Positions 45,301 through 54,057 of a stretch of 64,000 bases of DNA are shown in pieces. Under the pieces are notes generated by a model, which saw only the letters and a program-made list of their open reading frames with translations, did no database searches and had not been told where the DNA came from. Source of the stretch: Lachnospiraceae bacterium (lineage in GTDB: Bacteria > Bacillota > Clostridia > Lachnospirales > Lachnospiraceae); the NCBI GenBank assembly GCA_017470935.1, contig JAFUXG010000059.1, positions 1-64,000 of the forward strand, in the 5' to 3' direction. The position numbers and the translations under genes are program-made. Each line of letters starts with the position of its first letter. Positions within the stretch are counted from its first letter, which is position 1.

Positions 45301-47682
45301 TTCATCAAGCCATTTATCATAACCGTCGCCATCCACAGAAAGTTCAGTTGTTTTTACATAACCTTTTCCGTCGATAGGTGTAATAATTACTCGAACCTTA
45401 CTTCCTGCAATAGCCGTTGCCGCTGTCTGTTCCGCTGTCAGAGAACTTCCTGTTGCACCTGTAATCGTTGTCCAAGTCTGTTTTCCTGAAGAATCCTTTG
45501 TTCCATCAGAATACTGCCACTCATACGTAACATTATTTGCCATGTCAGCAGCTGACAGCTTAGTTCCATCATTTAACATGATCTCATCAACTTTAATTAC
45601 CTCTCCCACATAATAATGCTCTGGAGAAACACCCGGTTCATCCCCATGGTCATCCTTAAACGGAGATAATGTAGCACTTTCTAATGCGATCTTATCTGAC
45701 GGAATGATCTTTACTGTAATATCCGTAGTCAGATTATTAGCTGTATCTTTTATAGTTATGGTCACAGTAGCTGAAGTATTAGCATCTATTGCGTTGTCTA
45801 ATTTTGTTTTATCTTCATCTGAAATCGTATATGTACCTGTTACTTTTGTACCATATTTATATGTAATAGGAGCAGAACGATCAATAACATAACTTATTTC
45901 CTTATGTCCCGAACCTCCTGCAACAGAAAAATCACTTGCAACTACTGCAGTATCCGCCACAACAGTTGTACCCGTGATCTTATTAGTCTGGTCATCCGAA
46001 CCTGTGGCATCAAGATATATATCTCCTGCATATTTATCAGTATTAGCACTTTCATAATCTGTACTTGCTGTGATATGTACCCTTAACCTCTTCCCCAGAT
46101 CTGCTGAGACCGGTGTATAGCTTTTTGCTTTACTGCCGTCTCCTGTAGCATTTTCCCACTTGCCTTTCTCTTCGTTATAAACCTCCCACTGATATACAGG
46201 TATTGATGTATTAACAAGCTGATGATTTAGTTCCTTATCTCCGATAACAGAAGTAACTGTAATCGGTTTTCCCACAGCAAATGTTGATGTGTCAAGCTCA
46301 GCATAAACGATATGCGGCTGTGCCGTTATTATAGTGAGATCCTCATCAACCGGTGTTTCATTATACTCTCCGGGATCATTCTCCTTTCCGTTACCATTAA
46401 TGTCATAAGGACTGAACTCCACAATAAATCCGCCCGGAGCTTTATAAATGCCTTCTTCGGAATCTATATTGTTACCATTTTCATTATGCTCAGGTCCCCA
46501 GTCATTCCATGCTCCGTTAGTCTCAAAACCATACTGCAGGCAGAACTCCTGACCGTATTTATTAGAATCATTGTTATTAGGTTCGTTACTCTCGCCGCCT
46601 CTTACACCTCTATTCCAATATTCGTAGCCATTAGCAGTTCCTTCATAAGCATAAGCATAAGCATTATTAAGTGTATAGAATACTCTATCTGATTCTTTCT
46701 TGGACTCAGGACCGCACATCCAGCGCCACTTAAGTGCTGCTGTACCTGTCTTGATTCCATCACTATTAGGATATAGTTCATTAATAGTCTCTGCATCAAA
46801 AACAACAGCGGCTGCAGCTGAGCTTTTCTCAGACGAATCCGTAGTTTCAGATGCATAAGTTCTGGCGGCTCCAATCCAGGCACCGTCTGATTTATCAGAC
46901 TGCACTATTCCCAGCCTGTTATATATATAGAACTGTTCCTCAGGACTAGTTATAGTAGCAAGATATCCCTTAAGTCCATTCAAGGTTTCTTTCTTTGCAA
47001 GCTCATACGCTTTGAACCACGTCCACTCCATAGGCTGATCCTTTACTGAAGATGGAGCGATAGTTGCAGTTTCTCCTCCGACATAAATTTGTTTAACTTC
47101 GTTATTCCAGTCAATATACTTGTAAAAATGCAGCTTACCGTCAATCGCCAGTGCAGTCGCTCCATCCGTACGAGCATCAAAGGAACTTGATACAACAGAA
47201 ACCTTCTGTTCTTTTGTGATATCAGTTGTATTTCTATAAAATACCAGATCCTGAATAAATTTCTTAATCTCAGCATCTGTAATATCGCCCAGTACAGTTA
47301 TAGAAATAAGATCTTCCGTGCTATTAAGCTGTTTAATTCCTGTAACACCGCTATTGTCTGCATATGTATTATCTGCCAATACTCCGGAAATATCTACCGA
47401 ACTTGCTATGTCACTTAAATTTGCTCTAAAGCTTCCTCCATCACTTACAGAAATACAGAACACCCTCTGTTTGTCTGTACCACCCGACATGCTTATTGTC
47501 ACCTCAGGAAACTTATAATTTGTACGTTCTGAGCTGGTCCACTTAGGAATCCCCAACGTAATACCATGGACACCATCCTCTGCCTTAACAGCCATCGGTG
47601 CCGAAATGTGCACCACACTGCACACCATCGCCATGACCATAAGCCATGAAAGTAACCTTTTCCCAAATCTCTTTGCTTTCAT
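42382..47682 (-). CDS. very large secreted protein with C-type-lectin-like domain and Ig-like repeats
   Basis: A 1766-residue exported protein. Signal peptide: residues 1-~36 (RLLSWLMVMAMVCSVVHISA...AVKAEDG). Residues ~195-440 resemble a C-type-lectin-like domain, with GYLATITSPEEQ, W-x-G, GESNEPNNND and AWNDWG, and the closing GGFIVEF. Residues ~480-1550 hold many Thr/Asp-rich beta-sandwich segments; several begin with a repeated phrase ending in T-V-T-V or V-K-V-Y. The last ~220 residues have two Lys-rich Big-like domains. There is no LPXTG and no SLH domain, so the way it attaches to the wall is unclear. AAAGGATG lies before the start. A sugar- or mucin-binding adhesin is plausible from the domain set, not proven. 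Confidence 0.82.
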   Translation of the reverse strand: MKAKRFGKRLLSWLMVMAMVCSVVHISAPMAVKAEDGVHGITLGIPKWTSSERTNYKFPEVTISMSGGTDKQRVFCISVSDGGSFRANLSDIASSVDISGVLADNTYADNSGVTGIKQLNSTEDLISITVLGDITDAEIKKFIQDLVFYRNTTDITKEQKVSVVSSSFDARTDGATALAIDGKLHFYKYIDWNNEVKQIYVGGETATIAPSSVKDQPMEWTWFKAYELAKKETLNGLKGYLATITSPEEQFYIYNRLGIVQSDKSDGAWIGAARTYASETTDSSEKSSAAAAVVFDAETINELYPNSDGIKTGTAALKWRWMCGPESKKESDRVFYTLNNAYAYAYEGTANGYEYWNRGVRGGESNEPNNNDSNKYGQEFCLQYGFETNGAWNDWGPEHNENGNNIDSEEGIYKAPGGFIVEFSPYDINGNGKENDPGEYNETPVDEDLTIITAQPHIVYAELDTSTFAVGKPITVTSVIGDKELNHQLVNTSIPVYQWEVYNEEKGKWENATGDGSKAKSYTPVSADLGKRLRVHITASTDYESANTDKYAGDIYLDATGSDDQTNKITGTTVVADTAVVASDFSVAGGSGHKEISYVIDRSAPITYKYGTKVTGTYTISDEDKTKLDNAIDANTSATVTITIKDTANNLTTDITVKIIPSDKIALESATLSPFKDDHGDEPGVSPEHYYVGEVIKVDEIMLNDGTKLSAADMANNVTYEWQYSDGTKDSSGKQTWTTITGATGSSLTAEQTAATAIAGSKVRVIITPIDGKGYVKTTELSVDGDGYDKWLDENGKRRTDKNGAGGTFVDYLTVQASDIVMSLAEANSVKPTADRSAIANKADVQTNWDNKLHTGSAANDTVKLADETDLTALRDVTGPTVVPIKYIGTATINDGDDNVNVNVTAVDPITTTQKYTTANAYVKDSAKQDTDADGKVIAIGANNITVTRSVAKTFEKADSNPAHAAILASGDYADVVAVDAGSKVGTLTFLGSNPTVRITYDATKPLKAEEGVYPVTYSYTNAAGKRVETIATVTVLPYPNVEAHDIIVRVEDAPNISEDDIKDKSDASGKDESNNPITSDKIDVKDDDVTTIKNTKTPDKISVELENTAVTSGITTTITAHIVDDVATGTDENDPTKKITIGANNFDISVDDVKKALAGDEEILKKLSSVVAVAGDSNVETKDIDVDDEYKTELKAEPGIYPVTFTYNGVSVKVYATVKGSSGSKDSEKPGDNNVDKDDAEEITGNDFTVAGGSTPLTPQDIIDKGNVDAVDGNGTPIVLPPDSSVNKDDLDKLNEAIKDGKKGTYPVEVTTPNGTKVTVNVTVTDKNEDTEADNSTKTDETIAANNFKIGINDYDRIFGDSSKDTNVTKLSNAKAYDTVLKTPIEITSIDTSQVANAAGTYPITLTTAKGTSTTINVTIDGDWDTIGDIDKASQANAQDETVNNDSAKKITPVGISVSPADIVYEKTNPQDKTEPIDSSKQVPPTGALKVDGVNVDQYSVSADGGTLIISKDYLDTLPKGSYQAVVTYADGTEQKFTITVVDYDEATIVKNPPLFSMYKEIVLKKKNTFTVNLQGITKYAVVNASITGKGKKAKKVVAIKQKANGDVVITPKKAGKSQVTCTIIQNGAEYKVVVDIKVLKAYKGTSKNYNLKPKGLVKTGGELPEFNVYKRIVKGKNTKIKFTKVATDATVKFYVANKKEAKSLKIGKVKRKGTTATCTIKGKKKGWVHLTAEITQNGKTYYTRLLVRIDDGTWSKKQIKKYLK

Positions 47683-48053
47683 CCCTAATCATCCTTTCTT
47701 AATATTCTTATTATTTTTATACATATATTTCTATATGTGATTCTTGAATAACAAGCCCCTATACTTAAATTACCCAAAACACATATAGATAAAAATAGCC
47801 TTTATAAGTTAATCTCAGTAAATATAACAATATAAACATCAATCCGCCCATAAAAGCTATACTCGTGGTGCATGCCCACCTCATACATGACACCAGTCTT
47901 TATCGACATGTACAATCTCTCTAATATACTAATAATACTAAAAAATTCGTGAATTTTCAATTATTTGTAAATAATTTTTCACTGTCAAATTGTAGAAATT
48001 TCACAGAAATATTTATGCACATTGCCAAATCCAGTGTTTTGAATAATCTCTCT

Positions 48054-48923
48054 TCATGCATTTCCATCCCTGAACATTTGCATCATTTCATTTGTAAGAC
48101 TATACTGTGCAGGCTGAAGCTCGATATCCTCACGTTTTACCCACTGGGCATATTTAAGCTCTGTCTCATCCATATGAATTGTATCATCACCATCCACATC
48201 ACAGTAAAAGCCTGCTAACAGGTCGCCTGCAATCCCCCAGGGCTGAGATTTGTAGTACCTGATATTCTTTACAGAAAGACCTGTCTCCTCCTTAACCTCT
48301 CTGGCAACTGCCTCCTCTATGGTTTCTCCCACCTCGACAAAGCCCGCCACTAATGCATTATACTTGAACCCCTGCTTATATCTTGTAAGGAGAATGGAAT
48401 CCCCATTTCTCACACCTGCAATAACCGCCGGATTTAACCGCGGATAAAATATCTGCCCACAGTTATCACATCGCATTGCACGTTCTATATCATCTCTGCG
48501 CAGTATGCTTCCGCATCTGCCGCAGAACTGATGCCTGTTATACCACTCTGATAAATGCATAGCAGTAAATGCAGCATATGCGTGAGTCTTCGGTTCAAGT
48601 GGATGTGATGTAAGACTTCTGACCGTCATGAAATCAAAGCCAGCCTCTGACAGCTTCTTATAAACAGACATCCCTTCCGAAAATGCCTCCTGCCTGTACT
48701 CAGAAAGCATATAAAAGCCCGTGTTATCAATGGAAAACAGATATACAAGCTCATCCTTTTCTGTCACATCTGACACCTTGGGAAAGGTCATTGTTTTTTC
48801 CTCTTCATTGACCTTAACCAATATCTGCCTATCGTTATATACAACTACGAAATCATCCGGCTTTGGAGTTCTATCCGGATAATATGCATTGTCCAATTTG
48901 TGTGGTGATATGTCCTGTATCAT
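48054..48923 (-). CDS. nudC: NADH pyrophosphatase NudC-like Nudix hydrolase
   Basis: A 289-residue NudC-type enzyme that cleaves NAD(H) and can remove NAD caps from RNA. The zinc ribbon is CGRCG...CDNCG, the Nudix box GFVEVGETIEEAVAREVKEE, and SQPWGIAGDLLAGF holds the NudC SQPWPFPxS motif in altered form (GIA for PFP). Its ATG overlaps the fliB stop by four bases (ATGA), and its ribosome site is inside fliB, so translation is coupled. Upstream 47683-48053 (371 bases) holds only AT-rich DNA and weak hairpins; I see no gene in it. Confidence 0.92.
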   Translation of the reverse strand: MIQDISPHKLDNAYYPDRTPKPDDFVVVYNDRQILVKVNEEEKTMTFPKVSDVTEKDELVYLFSIDNTGFYMLSEYRQEAFSEGMSVYKKLSEAGFDFMTVRSLTSHPLEPKTHAYAAFTAMHLSEWYNRHQFCGRCGSILRRDDIERAMRCDNCGQIFYPRLNPAVIAGVRNGDSILLTRYKQGFKYNALVAGFVEVGETIEEAVAREVKEETGLSVKNIRYYKSQPWGIAGDLLAGFYCDVDGDDTIHMDETELKYAQWVKREDIELQPAQYSLTNEMMQMFRDGNA

Positions 48924-50221
48924 AACAATCCCCCCTTCAATCTATTAATAATATTATCCACGGTTAAAATCGGATGTGCCGACAACACTAACTGCAAGGA
49001 TTCATAGTTATTATATGAATGCTCCACCTCTTTTGAATAGGCATGTGCAACAGTTACCTGATCATCATATAAAAAATTTTTATTCTGAGAGATCCATCTT
49101 GCCACATCGAGCTGCAAAATAACAAGATACGAAATCACCGCAAATTTAACCTTAGTCAAAATATCATGATCGTATGAAGCTCCCAGAAAATAATTGAATA
49201 TATAGTATACCAGTATATGCTCAAATTCATACTCTTTGTCTTTGTAGTTCTCAAGAAACTCTGTAACATCCCGCCTGCAAGATTCGGATTTCAGATGCTG
49301 CTTCCCGAGAGAAAGTATGTCCTTCCATTCCGGCTTGATATTCTCCAAGCCATCATACATATTGAGAATCTGACTCACAAAGTTATCTACCCTAGTATTA
49401 TGATATTCACTATCTGTCGCATAATCATCTTCTTTATTATTATCTATGCATTTATCTCCATTATCATCTATGCTTTTATCATCATCCCTATCTATACATT
49501 TGTCTTTTCCATCATAAGATGCTTTACCCCGATACCTTTCAATTATATCATCAATTTCGGAATAAGCTTTACTACTGCCATATTGTCTTTCTCCCACCTC
49601 ATCAACACAATCCTGAAGCTCTTTTGCAAAAGAAAGTATGCGGACAGCTCTAAGCGGTACCGGTTTTGTTCTGTCCTGCAGCATATCATATATTAGTTCT
49701 CTTGCCTCATAAAGCTTATCAAACAAAGGCTTATCAAGCTTATTCTCATGACCTCTTTTCCAGAATGCAAATCTGCTTACTGCCTTAATCTCCTTAAGGC
49801 CATAATCTCTGTCATTGCCTTCTTTGCAGATAAATGTCATCTTATCTTTCTTTGAAAGCATAATACGGCTGGCCTCAGGACATGACATGGTAAGGCTTAC
49901 CTCTTTGAGATCATCGAATTCCTCAATGTGTCTCGGAAAATTGGTACATGTCTGACAGAGCGCCTCTTCTCCCATTTCAATGAATATGTCACACAGGTCA
50001 TCATCATTATGAAATGGGCATCTGACACCATTTAAAATGAACTGCTTATCCTTTACTCTGGTGCACTTCTTTAACCTCTTGCCAAACTCGCCTTTTTGTG
50101 ACATATAAAGCTTAAGAGATCCATCATCAAGATCGATCTCCCAGTTATCACAGCAGGAATCCTCGCAAGCTCCGCCTATGCATTTGAATTCATCATAAAA
50201 CGATACCGTTCTGTATTGCAT
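48920..50221 (-). CDS. fliB: FliB-family lysine-N-methylase-like protein
   Basis: A 433-residue FliB-type protein; the family contains flagellin lysine N-methylase, an iron-sulfur/radical-type enzyme. The N-terminal cysteines are CIGGACEDSCCDNW, CPFHNDDDLCDIF and CQTCTNFPRH, as expected. An insertion at about residues 240-265 contains repeated DKCID/DKSID units rich in Asp, not typical of the family. GGAG lies before the start. No flagellin or flagellar genes lie in the window, so the substrate here is not shown; many clostridial FliB-like proteins are far from flagellar loci. Confidence 0.88.
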   Translation of the reverse strand: MQYRTVSFYDEFKCIGGACEDSCCDNWEIDLDDGSLKLYMSQKGEFGKRLKKCTRVKDKQFILNGVRCPFHNDDDLCDIFIEMGEEALCQTCTNFPRHIEEFDDLKEVSLTMSCPEASRIMLSKKDKMTFICKEGNDRDYGLKEIKAVSRFAFWKRGHENKLDKPLFDKLYEARELIYDMLQDRTKPVPLRAVRILSFAKELQDCVDEVGERQYGSSKAYSEIDDIIERYRGKASYDGKDKCIDRDDDKSIDDNGDKCIDNNKEDDYATDSEYHNTRVDNFVSQILNMYDGLENIKPEWKDILSLGKQHLKSESCRRDVTEFLENYKDKEYEFEHILVYYIFNYFLGASYDHDILTKVKFAVISYLVILQLDVARWISQNKNFLYDDQVTVAHAYSKEVEHSYNNYESLQLVLSAHPILTVDNIINRLKGGLL

Positions 50222-50270
50222 CTCTTTATCTCCGCGCTATATCTATATTTGTGTTTAAACAAACCGTGAC

Positions 50271-51062
50271 TTATCCTCTCCTCACAAAGTGCGTTCCACA
50301 GTCCTCACCCTCAAGGATACGATATATATTCTCCGGATCAATGCCATGAGCAATATGCATATCAATTCCATGCATCGTAGCATATTCCGCAGCCTCTAAC
50401 TTTGTCACCATTCCGCCAGTTCCGCGGTTAGAGCTTGTTCCCGTTGCAAGTCCTCTTATATCATCATTAATTTCTTCCACACGATGAATAAGCTTTGCAT
50501 CAGGATTAATGTGAGGATTGCTGTCATATAAGCCCTCTATATCAGAAAGTATAATAAGCCTGTCCGCTTCCGTAAGCTTTGCCACTATCGCAGAAAGCAT
50601 ATCATTATCACCGAACACCTTCTTGTCTGATTCAATCTCAGCATGGCTTATGGAATCATTTTCATTAACGACAGGGATCATACCGTTTTCAAGAAGCGCC
50701 TCAAATGTATTGGTTATATTGCGGCGCTTTGCCTTCACCGCAATATCATCTGCGGTTAATAATATCTGACCCACAATATTGCCATACTCACCAAAACATT
50801 TATCGTATATATGCATGAGCTCGCACTGTCCGACTGCTGCTACAGCCTGCTTCATGGAAACTTCTGTAGGCTTCCTCTGAAGTCTCATTTTATTCACCCC
50901 CACAGCAATCGCACCTGAGGATACAAGTATCACCTGATTTCCCTCATTATGAAGTGCTGATAACACTTGGGCTAATTTATCTATAGTGCGTAACATCAAA
51001 GCACCGTTTTCTCCTGTAAGTGTGGAGGTGCCTACCTTCACCACAATCCTTTGTTTCTCCAT
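50271..51062 (-). CDS. proB: glutamate 5-kinase
   Basis: A 263-residue amino-acid kinase, the first step of proline synthesis. KVGTSTLT, SSGAIAVG and NENDSI are visible at the expected places. The C-terminal PUA domain of longer homologues is absent, as in several Gram-positives. AAAAAGGAG lies before the start. proA is not next to it; fliB follows after 49 bases. Confidence 0.94.
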   Translation of the reverse strand: MEKQRIVVKVGTSTLTGENGALMLRTIDKLAQVLSALHNEGNQVILVSSGAIAVGVNKMRLQRKPTEVSMKQAVAAVGQCELMHIYDKCFGEYGNIVGQILLTADDIAVKAKRRNITNTFEALLENGMIPVVNENDSISHAEIESDKKVFGDNDMLSAIVAKLTEADRLIILSDIEGLYDSNPHINPDAKLIHRVEEINDDIRGLATGTSSNRGTGGMVTKLEAAEYATMHGIDMHIAHGIDPENIYRILEGEDCGTHFVRRG

Positions 51063-51106
51063 TATCTGCTCCTTTTTACCTATTCATTATATAATCTTTA
51101 AGATGA

Positions 51107-51661
51107 TCACTCATTATCGGAAATGTTCAACAAATACTCAGAGAAAGCTTCCTGATATTCCTTTTCTTCTTTTCTCACGATTTCCTTATATTGTTCAGCA
51201 TTATCAACCTGATTTGCACCCAACCAAGTGAGATTTTTATTCGCCTTCTCACTCTTAACAGCTACCTGTATATATTCCGGACCCATACACAGAATATTTA
51301 CCGCATGTTCCGGCTTTACAAAACCACTGGTCAGTATTCCAAATGTATCATAAATAGTATCATTTGCAATAGGTCCTATTATAACATCATGACCAAGTCC
51401 GTCTTTGAATCTCCTGTTATTATAAATGTATTCAAACCATTCTTCATTTCTCGAAAACTCATAAACCGAAAGACCTTCTATATCCAATATGTATTCATTT
51501 ATCATTGCATCCTTCGACGCCCATCTTAGTGCAAATTCTCTGTCAGGAGTCAGATAAAAGCCCTGGCCAAAGTCCGCATTTTTCCTGCCATGGTATATGT
51601 GCGGTTTTCTTATCTCAACAGAGCTTGTATGGTATAAATGCATTTTTGTATATGTATCCAT
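51107..51661 (-). CDS. DUF3990 (ADP-ribosyltransferase-like) protein
   Basis: A 184-residue protein of the DUF3990 type: LYHTSS at the N-terminus, then KPHIYHGRKNADFGQGFYLT, and VIIGPIANDT later. This pattern has the H/Y/E-like elements of ART-fold proteins, a group with both toxins and RNA phosphotransferases. GAGG precedes the start. It lies 44 bases upstream of proB. No antitoxin-like gene is beside it, so a toxin role is open. Confidence 0.82.
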   Translation of the reverse strand: MDTYTKMHLYHTSSVEIRKPHIYHGRKNADFGQGFYLTPDREFALRWASKDAMINEYILDIEGLSVYEFSRNEEWFEYIYNNRRFKDGLGHDVIIGPIANDTIYDTFGILTSGFVKPEHAVNILCMGPEYIQVAVKSEKANKNLTWLGANQVDNAEQYKEIVRKEEKEYQEAFSEYLLNISDNE

Positions 51662-51834
51662 TTCCTTTTCCTCATTATAATATCTGTAAATCGATTAACT
51701 GCTTTCTAAATTTCAAGATATGCATGGCTGTTTACAGCCTTCAGCATTCACATTTTTTAAGCTATATACTGCTTTCCATATTTTAAACTCTATACTGCAA
51801 TTTACAGGCAGCTTTTAGACACCCCTCAATCTGC

Positions 51835-52839
51835 TCAGACATTCTCTTCGGCATCAATCCCGGCAATTCTCGTCTTATGTTTCTTAATAACATCAAGAAA
51901 CCTCTGCCTTATCTCAAACTCAGGGTTGTTACCAAGCAGTGGAACACTCTCTGCAGTTATCATCCCTCCAGCCATAGAGAAATGCCCTCCACCTCCTCCG
52001 AGATCCTTAAGTGCCTCCTGCGTTACCGTTCCTGCATGATAGTATGGAGTTTCATTGCGTACTGAGAATTTGTAACCCCCATTTCTTGCTGCATAGACAA
52101 CTGCAAATTCCACCACATCAAGACCTAATATGAAATCAGATATCATTGCAACCAGTGCATCAGGACAGTCAAAGGAAATGGCAGCAAAGCCCACATTTTC
52201 ATATATCTGGATATTCCTTATGGCTTCACCATAGGCGTGGAGATCATCAATCTCCATATTGTTGTGATACAGGTTGATAATCTTCTGATTATCGGCTATC
52301 TTGTGAAGATAACCGAACATTTCTATATCGAAATCAGTTACTCCACGATTGAAAGAATCTGTGTCCATCTTAAGTCCGTAAAGCAGTGCCGTTGCCGTAT
52401 TGGTATCAAGGGTCGTATGGCTTTGAATAAAATAATCAGCAACTATGGAACAGCATGAGCCGCATATCCTGATATCACTGTACTTGTATGAGCACGGGAT
52501 CATGGTAGGGTGATGGTCGATTGCAGCCACCTCATCTCCCGGAAAATCAGTAATATTGGAATTATACTTCTGCGAATCCATTGTAACGATATAATCCTGT
52601 TCATCCATCTTAGGAATGTCATCAATATGTATCGCCTTTATATCAAAGACCTCCAGCATTTTCTTAGTGCTGGACTTATCAATCTTTCCCGCATAACAGA
52701 TGGTACTCTTAACCCCATGCGCCTGCAAGAACACCTGCATTCCATAAGCTGATGCCAATGCATCCGGATCAGGGAAATTGTGTGTCTGCAAGAACACAAC
52801 ATGTCCCTTCAATAAATCAATCAATTTCTGCCAGTCCAT
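51835..52839 (-). CDS. DHH/DHHA1-family phosphoesterase (NrnA-like)
   Basis: A 334-residue DHH-family enzyme of the nanoRNase/pAp phosphatase type. Motifs: HNFPDPDALASAYG (DHH motif I, with Phe-Pro), DSQKYN, AIDHHPT and the DHHA1 signature GGGGHFSMAGG. Manganese-dependent removal of phosphate or short RNAs is the family activity. I start it at the ATG at 52839 behind GGAAGG; an open frame to 52881 is possible. It lies 51 bases downstream of the AAA+/winged-helix gene and on the same strand. Confidence 0.9.
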   Translation of the reverse strand: MDWQKLIDLLKGHVVFLQTHNFPDPDALASAYGMQVFLQAHGVKSTICYAGKIDKSSTKKMLEVFDIKAIHIDDIPKMDEQDYIVTMDSQKYNSNITDFPGDEVAAIDHHPTMIPCSYKYSDIRICGSCCSIVADYFIQSHTTLDTNTATALLYGLKMDTDSFNRGVTDFDIEMFGYLHKIADNQKIINLYHNNMEIDDLHAYGEAIRNIQIYENVGFAAISFDCPDALVAMISDFILGLDVVEFAVVYAARNGGYKFSVRNETPYYHAGTVTQEALKDLGGGGGHFSMAGGMITAESVPLLGNNPEFEIRQRFLDVIKKHKTRIAGIDAEENV

Positions 52840-52890
52840 CTTATCAAATCCTTCCTTTGTCAATATAAAACCACATTCCACATGAATTAA

Positions 52891-53925
52891 TTAATAATTT
52901 TCCAATATAAATTCATCAAAATACGGGAGTGTAAGACTCACATACCCATACTTATCTCCGTCGATCAACCCTTTCTTTACCAAACGTTTACGGTAAGGAT
53001 TAAACTCATTGGTCTCCATTCCCAGGAATTCTCGTACATCCTTAACTCTTCCACCTTGTGTATTGGCTATCCCATACAATACCTGCCTGTCTTTATTGGA
53101 AACTTCAGACCATATTTTGTCATATACAAAATCACCCAGATACTTCTTATATTCGTCAACAACTTTTTCATACTTCCCCTTCTCTTCCCATACAAAATGT
53201 CCCAGCACCTGAAATGCAAACGAATATCCCATAGTCATCTTCGCCATTGTCATAGCTGTTTCATCATCTATATCAATATTATTCATATAATTATCAGCCA
53301 TACTTCTTGTATTAAGCGGCTTTAGAGCTATCCTTGGTGCCCTATATAAAAAGGTCAGATTCTTTTCATTTTGCAATTCGTCTATATTCTCAAACAATCC
53401 GGTCATAAGGAGATAAATTGGAAGATCCTGCCTTATAAATATCTGATAAGCACTGGCAAATTCACGCATTGATTTGCTGCTTACCACCTCATCAATAGTA
53501 ACAAGCAGTCGCTTATTTTGCTTTTTCATGCTCTCAAGCATTTTTGTAATTGCAACTTCAATATTTGTAATCGGTGCAACCCCACTTACTTCCAAGCCAA
53601 ATCCCCAAAATGAAAGATTGATCTTTGCCGTCTTAAAAATCTGTGCAAGGCTGTTCTCACTCGAAAGCTTAGACACCAGATTTTCTAATATTTCCGTTTC
53701 CGAGTTCAGCTCAACCACCACCCAATCCTTATCCTTCTTAAACTGATTGGACACCTCTGTCATAAATACAGTTTTACCTGAGCCCCTGACACCTGTTATC
53801 AAATATAACTGTTCTGTTGGCTCATCAGCGTCAAAATTCTCTATGACAGTACTTGTTTCATACCTTCTGGAGATAAATTGCTTTGGTTCTTTCCCGAAAA
53901 GCAATGTGTATGGATTCTTTTTCAT
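52891..53925 (-). CDS. AAA+ ATPase with C-terminal winged helix (copy 1)
   Basis: A 344-residue ATPase with Walker A GVRGSGKTVF near residue 45, Walker B LLVTIDEV near 145 and a C-terminal winged-helix domain (about 270-344, KDVREFLGMETNEFNPYRKRLVKKGLI). The fold is like ORC/Cdc6 or STAND-type ATPases. The gene at 57579 is a clear paralogue with the same domain order and the start M-x-KNP-(F/Y)-T. GGAGG precedes the start. Its promoter is overlaid by a direct-repeat array (53954-54048) that I take to be its own operator. Its target besides itself is unknown. It lies just upstream of the DHH gene. Confidence 0.88.
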   Translation of the reverse strand: MKKNPYTLLFGKEPKQFISRRYETSTVIENFDADEPTEQLYLITGVRGSGKTVFMTEVSNQFKKDKDWVVVELNSETEILENLVSKLSSENSLAQIFKTAKINLSFWGFGLEVSGVAPITNIEVAITKMLESMKKQNKRLLVTIDEVVSSKSMREFASAYQIFIRQDLPIYLLMTGLFENIDELQNEKNLTFLYRAPRIALKPLNTRSMADNYMNNIDIDDETAMTMAKMTMGYSFAFQVLGHFVWEEKGKYEKVVDEYKKYLGDFVYDKIWSEVSNKDRQVLYGIANTQGGRVKDVREFLGMETNEFNPYRKRLVKKGLIDGDKYGYVSLTLPYFDEFILENY

Positions 53926-53953
53926 GTTGCCTGCGCCTCCATGTTATCATTCC

Positions 53954-54057
53954 TTTACTGGTTTTATATTCTTTTACTACTTTTTACTGGTTTATAAATT
54001 TTTTACTGGTCTTTACTGGTTTTAAATAATTTTACTGGTCTTTACTGGTTTTGTCAA
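53954..54057 (-). repeat. 29-bp-period direct-repeat operator array and promoter of ATPase copy 1
   Basis: On the plus strand TTTACTGG (minus: CCAGTAAA) occurs at 53954, 53983, 54002, 54012, 54031 and 54041, and as TTTACTAC at 53973. Distances alternate 19 and 10, so the unit is 29 bp. The promoter TTGACA (54052-54057), 17 bases, TAAAAT (54029-54034) has the first pair inside its spacer. The -35 box overlaps the end of the gene at 54054. Confidence 0.85.

Noticed and set aside
47683-48053. Riboswitch upstream of the large secreted protein
   Set aside because: Weak hairpins only; none of the c-di-GMP or other known consensus stretches were seen.
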